Origin: Verrucomicrobiota bacterium
GTDB taxonomy: Bacteria > Verrucomicrobiota > Verrucomicrobiia > Opitutales > Opitutaceae
Direction of reading: 5' to 3'
NCBI GenBank assembly: GCA_028293545.1
Contig: JAQGOP010000032.1
Coordinates: 93,215-157,214 of the forward strand
DNA length: 64,000 nucleotides
Every line of letters starts with the position of its first letter. The stretch's first letter is position 1. Below the pieces are notes generated by a model. That model was given only the letters and a program-made list of their open reading frames with translations. It did no database searches and had not been told where the DNA came from. Both the position numbers and the translations under genes were made by a program. Of this stretch, positions 16,873 through 26,047 are shown one piece after another.

Positions 16873-18714
16873 ATGAATTCCGAAGCACTCTCCGCGCTGA
16901 TTGCCAAAAATCCGTCCCTCAAGGCGGCCAAAGCCAAATTGGAGGCCATGGAGCCGGGCGCGTACTGCATCCACCGCAGCTGGGGTTTCGGGCAAATCAA
17001 GTCCTATGACGAGGCCGCTCAACGCCTGATCATCGATTTCAAGGGCAAGAAAGGCCATGCGATGGATCCGGCCTTCTGTTTGACCACGATGGAGATCCTG
17101 CCGCCGAAACATCTTTTGGTCCGCAAGGAAACCGAGCCGAAAAAAATCGCCGAGCTCATTGCCGAGAATCCCGCCCAACTCGTCGCCGAGGCCCTCGAGG
17201 CCTACCCGAACCACGCCACCAGCGCGATCGACCTCGAGATCACCCTCGCCCAGGTCGTCGGTGAGGAAAAATTCAAGAAATGGTGGTCCGTCGCCAAGAA
17301 GGCCGTCGCCAAGGACCCGCGCATTTCCACCCCGGAAAAGAAAACCGAGCTCTACGTGCTGCGCGAAACCCCGGTTTCCGCGGAGGACGAAATCCTCGAG
17401 CAGTTCAATTCCACGCGCTCGGCCCGCCGCCGCATCGCGCTTGCCGAGGAACTCGTCAACACCGTCGGCAAGAAGGAAATCAAGACCGACCTCGTCGCGA
17501 TCCTGAAGGCCGTCGCCGATGCCGTGAAGGACAGCAACCAGCTCGACGCCTCCGAGCGCCTCTACGGCGCGTCCGTCCGCGACGACCTCGCCAAGCTCGC
17601 CGGTTCCGAGGAAGTCTTCGAGCCGAGCCAGGCCACCCTCATCGCCAACGTGCGCGACCTGCCCGCCATCGCGGAAAAAATCCCGGTTCACTTCCAGGGC
17701 CAGTTCCTCGACCTCGTCAAGGAAACGCACCCGATCGAGAGCCGCGACATCGTCTTCACCCTCCTCAAGACCTCGCAGGGCAAGTTCACCACCGAGTGCA
17801 TCAACTTCCTGGTCGAAAACGGCCACTCCGAGGAACTCGCCGCCGCCCTCAAGCGCTGGCAGACCGAGCAGAACCTGCGCGCGCCGGTCCTCCTCTGGAT
17901 CGTCAAGAACCGGCACTCGAAGAAATTCGCCAAGCTGCTCAACGACCTGATCACGCCCCGCCTCCTCGGCGCCGTGTTCTTCGCGATCGATTACGAGGCG
18001 CTCCAGGCGTCCAGCGCCCGCCGCATCCCGCTCGCCGACATCCTCAGCGAGGATACCGACCTGATTGCCGATTTGCTCTCGACCGCCGACCCGGAAACGG
18101 CGCGCGACCTCGCGAACACGCTGATGCTCAACCAGGGCTTCGAAGAGTTGACCAAGAAGTCGCTCCTCGCCCGCTTCATCAAGATCTTCCCGAAAATCCA
18201 GTCGCTCGTCGCCGCCGATGCCGAAGGCAAGGAAGAGCAATTGCTCGTTTCCAAGGCCAGCTTCGAGCGCAAGCGCGAGGAGTATGAGACCATCGTCTCC
18301 AAGAAGATCCCGGAAAACTCCAAGGCGATCGCCACCGCGCGCGAGCACGGTGACCTCAAGGAAAACTCCGAGTACAAGATGGCCAAGCAGGACCAGCAGG
18401 TCCTCATGGCGCAAAAGACGAACCTCGAGAAGGACCTCGGCCGCGCCCGGGTTTCCGATTTCAAGGAAGCCTCCTCCGAGCAGGTCAGCGCCGGCACCGT
18501 CGTCGAAATCAAGGGCGAAAACGGCGCCATTACGCGCTACACGATCCTCGGCGCTTGGGACGGCGACCCGGACCAGAACATTATCTCCTACAAGACCGCG
18601 CTCGGCTCCGCCTTGCTCGGCAAGAAGAGCGGCGAGTCGGTGAAGGTAAAGACCGGCAGCTCCGAGGAAAACTACACCGTCGTCAGCATCGCCCGCGTCG
18701 CCGACAAGTCCTGA
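16873..18714 (+). CDS. Long Gre-type transcription elongation factor with N-terminal extension
   Basis: A 613-residue protein whose C-terminal ~160 residues are a complete GreA/GreB factor, which rescues backtracked RNA polymerase by stimulating transcript cleavage. The coiled-coil tip REHGDLKENSEYK near residue 490 keeps the acidic Asp/Glu pair that acts in the polymerase channel, and the FKBP-like C-terminal domain ends at the protein end. The N-terminal ~450 residues are extra. They open with a small barrel-like segment (HRSWGFGQIKSYD, about 33-46) and continue as a long helical region. Ordinary GreA is about 158 residues; I recall chlamydial GreA proteins of about 700 residues, so this looks like a PVC-group architecture. 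A strong terminator follows. Confidence 0.88.
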   Translation: MNSEALSALIAKNPSLKAAKAKLEAMEPGAYCIHRSWGFGQIKSYDEAAQRLIIDFKGKKGHAMDPAFCLTTMEILPPKHLLVRKETEPKKIAELIAENPAQLVAEALEAYPNHATSAIDLEITLAQVVGEEKFKKWWSVAKKAVAKDPRISTPEKKTELYVLRETPVSAEDEILEQFNSTRSARRRIALAEELVNTVGKKEIKTDLVAILKAVADAVKDSNQLDASERLYGASVRDDLAKLAGSEEVFEPSQATLIANVRDLPAIAEKIPVHFQGQFLDLVKETHPIESRDIVFTLLKTSQGKFTTECINFLVENGHSEELAAALKRWQTEQNLRAPVLLWIVKNRHSKKFAKLLNDLITPRLLGAVFFAIDYEALQASSARRIPLADILSEDTDLIADLLSTADPETARDLANTLMLNQGFEELTKKSLLARFIKIFPKIQSLVAADAEGKEEQLLVSKASFERKREEYETIVSKKIPENSKAIATAREHGDLKENSEYKMAKQDQQVLMAQKTNLEKDLGRARVSDFKEASSEQVSAGTVVEIKGENGAITRYTILGAWDGDPDQNIISYKTALGSALLGKKSGESVKVKTGSSEENYTVVSIARVADKS

Positions 18715-18732
18715 GCGCTTTCGTCCCTTTCC

Positions 18733-18761
18733 AGCCGCGACCTTCGGGTCGCGGCTTTTTT
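18733..18761 (+). terminator. Intrinsic terminator of the Gre-fusion gene
   Basis: A perfect 10-bp stem, AGCCGCGACC / GGTCGCGGCT, is capped by a TTCG tetraloop and followed by six Ts, 18 bp past the stop codon. The same stem reappears after pnp at 43702. Confidence 0.92.
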
Positions 18762-18828
18762 GTGCCCGGCGCGCGCCGCGGACGCCCGGTGATTGACGTC
18801 CCGACGGCGACCGACGAAGACTCCGGCC

Positions 18829-19200
18829 ATGGACTCTCCAGCCATTGTTCCTCCCCCCGTCACGAATCCGGCGGAAAAAACCTGGTGCATGCTCGCGCAC
18901 CTTTCCGCGCTCAGCGGTTACATCATCCCCTTCGGCAGCCTTCTCGGGCCGTTTCTCGTCTGGCAGTTCCGGAAGAACGACATGCCGGCAGTCGTCGCCC
19001 ACGCGCGCATGTCGCTGAATTTCCAGCTCTCGTGCATTCTCTATTTCCTCATCTGCGTGCCGTTGCTTTTCGTGCTGGTGGGCGGACCCCTGATGTTCCT
19101 CATCGCGGTCGCGGACCTGGTCTGCGTGATCATCGCGAGCATCAAGGCCAACGACGGGAAACCGTGGAGTTATCCCGCGACGATTCGTTTCCTGAAGTAA
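18829..19200 (+). CDS. DUF4870 family small membrane protein
   Basis: A 123-residue membrane protein with three predicted hydrophobic segments. The N-terminal pattern EKTWCMLAHLSALSGYIIPFGSLLGP and the following WQFRKNDMPAVVAHARMSLNFQ are characteristic of the DUF4870 family (Tic20-like), whose function is not established. The ATG at 18829 starts a short cytoplasmic Pro-rich leader before the first helix; an upstream GTG-type frame start at 18793 is not needed. The next gene starts one base after the stop codon, suggesting a two-gene operon with the ArsR-methyltransferase fusion. Confidence 0.85.
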   Translation: MDSPAIVPPPVTNPAEKTWCMLAHLSALSGYIIPFGSLLGPFLVWQFRKNDMPAVVAHARMSLNFQLSCILYFLICVPLLFVLVGGPLMFLIAVADLVCVIIASIKANDGKPWSYPATIRFLK

Positions 19201-19201
19201 A

Positions 19202-20140
19202 GTGAACGCATCCTGGGATATCCTGAAGATCCTCTCGGATCCGACGCGCCTTCGCCTCCTGGCGCTCGTCATGCGCGAGGAGCTCTCCGTGGCTGAGCTC
19301 CAGGAAATCCTCGGCATGGGCCAGTCGCGCATCTCCTCGCAGCTCGCGCTGCTCCGGCAGGCCGGCCTCGTCGTCGATCGGCGCGAGGGAAAAAAGGCCT
19401 TCTACTCGCTGCGCACCAACCTGCCCCCGCGGCACCTGGCGCTCCTGCGCGCCGCGAACGACGCGGTTTCGGAGTTGCCCGCGCTCTCCGACGATCGCGA
19501 CAACCTCGACCGCATCCTCCAAAAACGCCGGCGCACCCAGGAACAATATTTCAACCTCATCGCCGGCCGGCTCGGGAAAAACCATTGCCCGGGCCGCTCG
19601 TGGGAGGCCCTCGGCCACCTCGCCCTGCGCCTGACGCCCGCGATTACGATCGCGGACCTCGGGGCCGGCGAAGGGCTCGTGTCGCAGCTGCTCGCCCGCC
19701 GCGCCAAGCAGGTCTGGTGCATCGACAATTCCGCGAAGATGGTCGAGGTCGGCACCGAACTCGCCGCGAAAAATGGCCTGGCCAACCTCGCCTACAAACA
19801 AGGCGACATCGAGCAGGTCCCTCTCCCCGACAAGTCCGTCGACCTCGCCATCCTCAGCCAGGCCCTGCATCACGCCCAACATCCCCAGGTGGCGGTGGAC
19901 GAAGCCTTCCGCATCCTCAAACCCGGCGGCCAGGTCCTGATCCTCGACCTCAACGAGCACACGTTCGAAAAGGCGCGTGAAACTTACGCCGACGTCTGGC
20001 TCGGTTTCAAGGAGAGCTCGCTCCACGGATTTTTGAAGAAGGCCGGTTTCTCGAAAGTCGAAGTCACCGCCGTGGCCAGGGAAACCACCGAGCCCTTTTT
20101 CGAAACCCTGCTCGCGAGCGGATCCAAGCCCGCGAAGTGA
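19202..20140 (+). CDS. ArsR-type regulator fused to a SAM-dependent methyltransferase
   Basis: A 312-residue protein. Residues 1-85 form an ArsR-family winged helix (SDPTRLRLLALVMREELSVAELQEILGM, then QSRISSQLALLRQAGLV). Residues about 140-250 form a class I methyltransferase with ADLGAGEGLVSQLL, the acidic WCIDNSAKMVE strand, and RILKPGGQVLILDL. The canonical metal-binding cysteines of ArsR are absent. Such fusions are known in several phyla and are often linked to the methionine/SAM cycle, but no such gene is near here. It starts with GTG at 19202, one base after the DUF4870 stop. The methyl acceptor and any operator are unknown. Confidence 0.86.
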   Translation: MNASWDILKILSDPTRLRLLALVMREELSVAELQEILGMGQSRISSQLALLRQAGLVVDRREGKKAFYSLRTNLPPRHLALLRAANDAVSELPALSDDRDNLDRILQKRRRTQEQYFNLIAGRLGKNHCPGRSWEALGHLALRLTPAITIADLGAGEGLVSQLLARRAKQVWCIDNSAKMVEVGTELAAKNGLANLAYKQGDIEQVPLPDKSVDLAILSQALHHAQHPQVAVDEAFRILKPGGQVLILDLNEHTFEKARETYADVWLGFKESSLHGFLKKAGFSKVEVTAVARETTEPFFETLLASGSKPAK

Positions 20141-20149
20141 TGGTCAAGC

Positions 20150-20312
20150 CGGTTGTCCCAACGCGCTGAGCGCCTCTGCCCGCGGCCAAATATCGGCCGA
20201 ACGAAACACCGCGTTCCATCCTGCGCGATTTCGGCGATGTAGACGTTCAATCGCCGGCGGATCCGCTTCCCGCGTGGGGGACAAGGCGTTCCACCTACGC
20301 ATCCGTGCGTAG
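20150..20312. repeat. Degenerate inverted copies of the GTGGA/TCCAC-bounded repeat
   Basis: The left part (GTTGTCCCAACGCGCTGAGC) resembles the repeat at 33067 in direct orientation. The right part, read on the minus strand (GTGGAACGCCTTGTCCC), resembles the same element, so two decayed halves face each other. Nothing else is seen in the 224-bp gap between the methyltransferase fusion and the next gene. Confidence 0.5.
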
Positions 20313-20364
20313 CGATCCAACCCAGGCTTGAGTCCGCACCGGCGTGAACTAGCTGGAAACCACC

Positions 20365-21306
20365 ATGCTTCACCCCGCACCCCGCAGAATGCTCCGTCAC
20401 GCCTCGAAGGTTGGACTGTCGGCCCTCGTCGCGCTTCTCACCGTCGCCGCCCCCGCGCAAACCAAGCCTTGGGAAGTGAACATGGACCGGGTCAGGGTCG
20501 CCACCTTTGGCGCGAATTTGGGCGAGACCAATACCTTCCTTGTCCCCGGCGTGAACCTGATGGTGTCGGCGTACAGCGACGTTTGGTCCCAAGCCAAGAG
20601 CGGGGACGCCAACGCGCAGGCCCACGCGAAGGTTTATGTCAAAGGCCTGGACAAGGCGCTGGTCCAAGATCTCGCGAAGAAAATCCAGGACGACTTCGTC
20701 GGCAAACTTCGCGCGGCGGGCTATACGGTGCTGACCTACGACGACGTCAAAGACCTGCCCGATGTCATCAAGCAAGGCCGGGAATCCCCCGACGCAAAAT
20801 GGGGCCTGCCGACAAACAAGAAGGATTCGAACACGTTCATCGTGGCCACGCCGACCGACGCGCAGGCGTTTGACCGCCCCATCCAGGGCCCGACCTGGCC
20901 CCTCCGGCACATCGCCAAGGAAAAGAAGCTGATGGTCCTCGTGCCCGATCTCTCGTTCGTCACGCCCCAGGTTTACGGGGAAAACACCTCCGGCTACAAA
21001 CGCGCCGAGATCGCGATCAAGACCGAGCCGACGCTGCGCCTTGTCGGCGCGATGTATTGGGGCGGCACCGACCGCGGCAACGCCAACATCCAGGTGCAGG
21101 AACACGGCAAACGCCTCGCGGCGGAAAATGCCGGCGTGCTCAAGAAACTGTCCGAGGACAAAACCAGTTTCACCGCATCATGGGGACGCTCGTCGGTCGA
21201 CTATCTGTTCACCCTCGACCAGGCCGCATTCTCCGACGGCATCCTGCGCGTGAGCTATGCGCTCAACACGATGGTCGTGGATAAGATCAAGCACGCGCAC
21301 AAATAA
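20365..21306 (+). CDS. Secreted protein of unknown function
   Basis: A 313-residue protein with an N-terminal signal peptide (hydrophobic core GLSALVALLTVAAPAQ, cleavage near 32). I do not recognise the family. The mature protein has segments such as YVKGLDKALVQDLAKKIQDDFVGKL and a GYKRAEIAIKTEPTLRLVGAMYW strand-rich stretch, consistent with an alpha/beta periplasmic domain. The start may be 20365 or an internal ATG at 20389, which gives a shorter signal peptide. It converges on the transglutaminase gene with only 14 bp between stops. Confidence 0.7.
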   Translation: MLHPAPRRMLRHASKVGLSALVALLTVAAPAQTKPWEVNMDRVRVATFGANLGETNTFLVPGVNLMVSAYSDVWSQAKSGDANAQAHAKVYVKGLDKALVQDLAKKIQDDFVGKLRAAGYTVLTYDDVKDLPDVIKQGRESPDAKWGLPTNKKDSNTFIVATPTDAQAFDRPIQGPTWPLRHIAKEKKLMVLVPDLSFVTPQVYGENTSGYKRAEIAIKTEPTLRLVGAMYWGGTDRGNANIQVQEHGKRLAAENAGVLKKLSEDKTSFTASWGRSSVDYLFTLDQAAFSDGILRVSYALNTMVVDKIKHAHK

Positions 21307-21309
21307 ACG

Positions 21310-21332
21310 CGCCGGCGGCGTCAGCGCCGGCG
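21310..21332. other. GC-rich hairpin between convergent genes
   Basis: Two copies of the palindrome CGCCGGCG flank a 7-base loop between the convergent secreted-protein and transglutaminase genes. The loop contains part of the transglutaminase stop codon. There is no T run on either side, so it is at best a partial bidirectional terminator. Confidence 0.4.
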
Positions 21333-22247
21333 ATCGGTCTGAATCGTCACGCTGTTATCGAGCCGCTTCGAAAAATCCAGCGGATCGCCCACCGCGACGG
21401 AATCGCGCGCCACCTGGAACGCCCAGACTTGGAAATACGCCAGGTTGGCAGCGCCGTAGATCGTCGAGAATGCGCCATCGACCGCATCCTGACCGCTTGA
21501 AACCTTGATCCGGGCGATGCGCGGCACGTGGAACCGCGCGTCAGTGGTGAACCACGAGCCGCCAAGGTAAACTTCGCCGTAAGCATGGAAATCCATGTGG
21601 TTCTCCGGGTCCGGCACGCCGATGTCGGGTAGGTGGCCTGTCACGTAACGCGCGGGCAGGTTGAACGTCCGGTTCAACGCGACGGCGAGATGCGCGAAAT
21701 CGCGGCAGACGCCGTAGCCGCGCTGGAGGACATCCCACGCCGATAAATCCGGCCGGCCGGAAAAATAACGATACTCGATGTTCGTGTGGATCCAGTGGCT
21801 GATCGCCTGCACCCGCGGCCAGCCGTGTTCAATCTGCCCAAATTTATCCCAGGCAAACTGGCCCAGCTTGTCCGAGTCGCAGTAACGGCTCGGCAAGGTA
21901 TAGCGCAGGACCGACGGCGGAAGATCGGACGGCGGGATCGGCGCCGTGTTGAAGAGGTCGTGGTTGTCCGGGTGGACATGGGCGCGAACGATCGCGTCGT
22001 GACGCATCTCGTGGCGTCCGCGCGGGAGCACCACGCGGTAAACCCGATTGCCGTGGCTGTCGCTGAACTCATCCGTGCGCAGGTTGCTGCCGAGCACGAG
22101 GCGTTCCTCCAGCACGACGTGCCGGCGATCCGGCAAGGGCTTCACGTTCAGCAAAAGCGTCGCCGAACCCGCAACCTCATAGATCAAGCTGCAGCCCACC
22201 CGGAGCGTCAGATCGAAGCTCTCGGGATCTGGGCTGAAGTTCGGCAT
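21321..22247 (-). CDS. Transglutaminase-like cysteine protease/transferase family protein
   Basis: About 308 residues with a bacterial transglutaminase-core domain. An N-terminal beta-sandwich region (about 1-130, FDLTLRVGCSLIYEV) precedes the catalytic core, which has the cysteine in GYGVCRDFAHLAV, the histidine in NHMDFHAYGEVYLGGSW and the aspartate in FTTDAR: the Cys-His-Asp triad is complete. Family members act as peptidases or amide-bond transferases, often on unknown substrates. The ATG at 22247 is chosen as the common family start; ATGs at 22271 and 22289 are also possible and would add a short hydrophobic leader. It is divergent from the dioxygenase gene. Confidence 0.85.
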   Translation of the reverse strand: MPNFSPDPESFDLTLRVGCSLIYEVAGSATLLLNVKPLPDRRHVVLEERLVLGSNLRTDEFSDSHGNRVYRVVLPRGRHEMRHDAIVRAHVHPDNHDLFNTAPIPPSDLPPSVLRYTLPSRYCDSDKLGQFAWDKFGQIEHGWPRVQAISHWIHTNIEYRYFSGRPDLSAWDVLQRGYGVCRDFAHLAVALNRTFNLPARYVTGHLPDIGVPDPENHMDFHAYGEVYLGGSWFTTDARFHVPRIARIKVSSGQDAVDGAFSTIYGAANLAYFQVWAFQVARDSVAVGDPLDFSKRLDNSVTIQTDRRR

Positions 22248-22406
22248 TGCCCAGAGGGGAGCCACAATCATGCCACAGGCAACAGTCATTTGGTTGCCCG
22301 CAAAGCGGGTGGAGTGGGTTGTCCCCCCGCGGAATAAAAACGTACAAACTAGCAGACGATTCTGGACGTAATTTCCGTGGCTCCTGCTAGCCTGCAATTC
22401 CTCCCC

Positions 22407-23219
22407 ATGCCCACCCCTTCGACCGACCTCACCGCCGAGCAGATCGCGCTCTTCAACGAACGCGGTTACCACATCCACCCCAAACTTTTTTCCGCCGACG
22501 AAGTCGCCGCGATCAATGCGGCCGCCGACCGCGTCATCGCCGGGCAATTCGACAAAGGCGCCCCACCCGACGTTACGACGCTGCGTCGCGAGCCCGTCGA
22601 CCTGATCAAGATCGACAACACTTGGAAGGCCGACACCACGCTCGAGCGGACCGTCCTCAGCCCACGCATCGGGCACATCGCCGCCCAGCTGATCGGCGCG
22701 CCGAGCATCAAGATGTGGCACGACCAGCTGCTCGACAAACCTCCGCACGGCGGCCGCGTCGTCACGTACCACCAGGATTGGGCGTACTGGCAGATGGTCG
22801 CGGAGTGCGAGACAGTGACGTGCTGGATCGCGTTGGACGACGTGCTGCCGGAATCGGGCCCGATGGTTTTCCTCGAAGGCAGCCACAAGCTCGGCATCTG
22901 GAAACTCCCGATGGGGATCTCCGGCGACGACTCGCAGAAGCCGAACCTGCCTGCCGGCTTCAAGACGCGCGAAGTGCCGGTCATCATTCCCAAGGGCGCG
23001 GTGTCGTTTCACCACGGCCTGCTCCTGCACGGGAGCGATCGCAATTTCTCCCCGAGCCGTCGACGCGCCATCGTCTCCCACGTCATGTCCGGTGAATGCA
23101 CCTATCGCCCGGGCCAGGAACACATGAACGACTGGATGATGAAGCGCTACCCCGAGCACCCCCAGCCCGGCGAAAAATTCCGCGGCCCGCAGTTCCCCCA
23201 GATGTGGCCCGCCGCATAG
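22407..23219 (+). CDS. Phytanoyl-CoA dioxygenase (PhyH) family protein
   Basis: A 270-residue Fe(II)/2-oxoglutarate-dependent oxygenase of the PhyH family. The first iron ligands appear in YHQDW (H-x-D), and the distal histidine and 2-oxoglutarate-binding arginine in FHHGLLLHGS followed by SPSRRRA. The family hydroxylates diverse small molecules, so the substrate cannot be read from the sequence. I chose the ATG at 22407, where homology starts; a GTG at 22377 would add ten residues. It is a single gene between divergent transglutaminase and convergent ptsI. Confidence 0.85.
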   Translation: MPTPSTDLTAEQIALFNERGYHIHPKLFSADEVAAINAAADRVIAGQFDKGAPPDVTTLRREPVDLIKIDNTWKADTTLERTVLSPRIGHIAAQLIGAPSIKMWHDQLLDKPPHGGRVVTYHQDWAYWQMVAECETVTCWIALDDVLPESGPMVFLEGSHKLGIWKLPMGISGDDSQKPNLPAGFKTREVPVIIPKGAVSFHHGLLLHGSDRNFSPSRRRAIVSHVMSGECTYRPGQEHMNDWMMKRYPEHPQPGEKFRGPQFPQMWPAA

Positions 23220-23246
23220 CCGCGGGCGTCTCCTGCTCCTTCGGTC

Positions 23247-25010
23247 CTATTCCACGCTCACGCGCTTCCGATAGAAAGCGTCGCACTTCGCGTAGATTTC
23301 CTTCGGCGAGGTCATGGTCATCGCCTCCGCGGCCAGGGCCTTCGCGTCCGCCATCGTCATCGCGCGCACGAGATATTTCACCGACGGCAGCCACGCGGGC
23401 GACATGCTCAACCCATCGACGCCCAAGCCCAGCAGCAGCGGCACAAACACGGGATCGCCGGCCATTTCCCCGCACACGCTCACCGGCACGCCCGCCTTGT
23501 GCGCGGCGTCCACGATCTGCTTCAGCGTTCGCAACACCGCGGGGTGCGTCGGTTCGTAGAGATGGGCAATGCGGTCATTCACCCGGTCAACCGCGAGCAG
23601 GTACTGGATCAGGTCATTTGTCCCGATGCTGAAAAACGCGCAGCTCTTCGCCAGGAGGTCGGTGGTCGCAGCCGCGCTCGGGATTTCGATCATCGCGCCC
23701 ACCTCGATTTTTTCGTCGAACGGCTGGCTGCGCTGCTTGAGCTCGACTTTGCACTCCTCGAGAATGGCATTCGCCTTCGCGAGTTCATCCTCGCCGCTGA
23801 TCATCGGGTACATGAGCTGAACCTTCCCGTACGCGCTCGCCATCAGGATCGCGCGCAGCTGGTCCTTGAAAATCTCGGTGTGGACCAGGCAGAAGCGGAT
23901 CGCGCGGCATCCCATGAAGGGATTATCCTCTTTCGGGAAGAGGCTCGGGTTGCCCGCCATCGGCTTGTCCCCGCCCAAGTCGAGCGAACGGATGATCACC
24001 GGGTTCGGCGCGAGCGCCTCGACCACCTTCTTGTACGTCAGGAACTGCTCCTGCTCCGTCGGAATCCGGGCGGAATTCAGGTAAAGGTATTCCGTGCGAT
24101 AGAGGCCGATGCCCGCGGCCTGGTAATCCTTCACCATCTGCAGCTCCTCCACCCGCTCGATGTTCGCCATCAGCGAAACGGCGACCCCGTCCAGCGTGAT
24201 CGCCGGCTGGCTGTTCGCCTTCAACAGCAGGCTTTCAAAGGTCTTTTTCTGCTCCTGGATCTTGCCGTAGCGGAAGAGCGTCGTCTCCGACGGGTTGATG
24301 ATGATGATCCCGTCGTAGCCATCGACGATCGCCCAGTCGCCGTTCTTGACCCGGCGCGTCACGTCGCGCACGCCGACCACCGCCGGCACTTTCATCGACC
24401 GCGCCATGATCACCGCGTGGCTCGTCCGGCTGCCGGAATCCGTCACCAGCGCGAGTGCCTCGGAGCGATCGATGTTCGCGGAGTCGGAAGGTGAAACATC
24501 GTTCGCGACGATGATGCGCTTGTCGGCCAGGCGGCTCAGGCTGTTCTCGGCCTGGCCGAGCAGGTTTTGCAGCACACGCTGGGCAACGTCGCGGATGTCG
24601 CCCGCGCGCTCGCGCAGGTACTCGTCGTCGATCTCGGAAAACGCCTGGATGTACCGCGAGGAAACGTGGTCGAAGCAGGTTTCGATATTGCGGCCGGTGG
24701 ACTCGAATTCGCGGATCGTCTCGCCGATCAGCGCCTGGTCCTCGAGCACCAGCAGGTGCGCATCGAAGATCAGCGCTTCCTCCGGCCCCAGGTTTTTTTC
24801 CACCTCGCCCTTGATCTTGGAAATCTGCTGCCGCGTGGAAACGAGCGCCTTTTCAAAGCGCCCGACTTCCGCGATCCGCTTGTCGGCATCGACCTGGTAG
24901 TTCGGCACCTCGACGTCGCTCTGGATGAACACGAAGACCTGCCCATAGGCAATGCCCTGCGAGGCGGAGAGGCCTTGCACGATCACTTCGTTTTTTCCGG
25001 GTGAGTCCAT
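23247..25010 (-). CDS. ptsI: Phosphoenolpyruvate-protein phosphotransferase (PTS enzyme I)
   Basis: Enzyme I takes phosphate from phosphoenolpyruvate and passes it to HPr, starting the PTS relay. The 587-residue product is full length: an N-terminal swivelling His domain with the active histidine H198 in GSRTSHAVIMAR, the HPr-binding helical part between about 40 and 150, and the C-terminal PEP-binding barrel with IRSLDLGGDKP, FSIGTNDLIQY and SVCGEMAGDP. No HPr, HPr kinase or sugar-specific EII gene is in the window, so it may serve a regulatory PTS. It lies downstream of ispE with 86 bp between them on the same strand. Confidence 0.95.
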   Translation of the reverse strand: MDSPGKNEVIVQGLSASQGIAYGQVFVFIQSDVEVPNYQVDADKRIAEVGRFEKALVSTRQQISKIKGEVEKNLGPEEALIFDAHLLVLEDQALIGETIREFESTGRNIETCFDHVSSRYIQAFSEIDDEYLRERAGDIRDVAQRVLQNLLGQAENSLSRLADKRIIVANDVSPSDSANIDRSEALALVTDSGSRTSHAVIMARSMKVPAVVGVRDVTRRVKNGDWAIVDGYDGIIIINPSETTLFRYGKIQEQKKTFESLLLKANSQPAITLDGVAVSLMANIERVEELQMVKDYQAAGIGLYRTEYLYLNSARIPTEQEQFLTYKKVVEALAPNPVIIRSLDLGGDKPMAGNPSLFPKEDNPFMGCRAIRFCLVHTEIFKDQLRAILMASAYGKVQLMYPMISGEDELAKANAILEECKVELKQRSQPFDEKIEVGAMIEIPSAAATTDLLAKSCAFFSIGTNDLIQYLLAVDRVNDRIAHLYEPTHPAVLRTLKQIVDAAHKAGVPVSVCGEMAGDPVFVPLLLGLGVDGLSMSPAWLPSVKYLVRAMTMADAKALAAEAMTMTSPKEIYAKCDAFYRKRVSVE

Positions 25011-25096
25011 GGAGGTGCGTGGTGCCTCCAGGCATTGGGGCTATGCAGGCGGCGCCGGACGATAACGCGTCTCTCCCGGAGCGCGTCAATGCGGAT

Positions 25097-25990
25097 TTAC
25101 AAAAGCTTCGTCAGAATCACGAATGACGACGCTCCCCACGCGTCGCGCACCAGCGCGACGATCTCGTCGACGGGGGCGTTCTCCGGCAGCAGCGCAAAGC
25201 ACGCGCTTCCGCTCCCGCTCATGCGCGGGGCCAGCCCGAAGCGCCGTTGCAGCCGCGCGAGCAGAACCGGCAGCGCCGTGAACTTCGCGAACGCCGGTCG
25301 CTCGAGGGAATTGAACCAGCCCGGGCCCGGCTCATCTCCTGCGCGCATGCCGGCGAGCGCGTCTTCCAAACTCTCCTCGGCCTTCCCCTTCGGCAGGTAC
25401 GATCCCGGCGCACCCTTCGCCAGCGCCGCATAAGCCCACGGCGTGGAAATCCCGAAGGCCGGCTTGAACACGAGCACGCGCCGCCCCTGCAGCGCCGCAG
25501 CCACCCGGTCCGGCGCCGCGTCCACCTGCTCACCGCGACCGCGCATCACGACGGGACCGCCGAGGAGGAACATGGGACAATCGGATCCGACTTCCGCCGC
25601 GACTTCCGCGAGCTTGGATCCCGAAAGCGGCGAACCCGCCAGGCGGTTCAAACCCACCAGCGCCATCGCCGCGTCGCTGCTGCCGCCCCCCAAGCCTGCG
25701 CCCATGGGAATTCGCTTCGTGAGGACAAAGCGCGCGCTGCCGGTCCAGCCCGAAGCCGCGCGAAATGCCTGGGCCGCGCGCAGCACGAGGTTGGATGAGT
25801 CCCGCGGCACGGCGGGGTCGTCGCAGGCCAGGGAAAAATCCGGGCCCGTCGACGCTTCAAACGTGAGCGTGTCGCCGAACTCGAGCGGCGCTGCCAACGA
25901 CACAAGGTCGTGGAATCCGTCCGGGCGCTTTCCCGTGACAGCGAGGAAAAGATTCAGCTTCGCGGGACAGAAAAGTTCAAGGGGCGCCAC
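25097..25990 (-). CDS. ispE: 4-diphosphocytidyl-2-C-methyl-D-erythritol kinase
   Basis: IspE phosphorylates CDP-methylerythritol with ATP, the fourth step of the MEP isoprenoid pathway. The 297-residue product belongs to the GHMP kinases. It starts with CPAKLNLFLAVTGKRPDGFHDL, has the ATP loop PMGAGLGGGSSDAAMAL and the C-terminal SGSGSACFAL motif. Length and motifs are typical. It is read divergently from pyrF; the MEP genes ispD and ispF lie about 1 kb beyond pyrF. Confidence 0.95.
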   Translation of the reverse strand: MAPLELFCPAKLNLFLAVTGKRPDGFHDLVSLAAPLEFGDTLTFEASTGPDFSLACDDPAVPRDSSNLVLRAAQAFRAASGWTGSARFVLTKRIPMGAGLGGGSSDAAMALVGLNRLAGSPLSGSKLAEVAAEVGSDCPMFLLGGPVVMRGRGEQVDAAPDRVAAALQGRRVLVFKPAFGISTPWAYAALAKGAPGSYLPKGKAEESLEDALAGMRAGDEPGPGWFNSLERPAFAKFTALPVLLARLQRRFGLAPRMSGSGSACFALLPENAPVDEIVALVRDAWGASSFVILTKLL

Positions 25991-26047
25991 GATGTGATTA
26001 AAACATTGGCGATGGCCCTAGCGGGGCGTCAGCATTTTTCCATCATC

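Noticed and set aside
16783..19332. 849-codon open frame on the minus strand
   Set aside because: It is the antisense shadow of the Gre-fusion gene, kept open by GC-rich codon bias; no family motif, and it would also cross the terminator and the DUF4870 gene.
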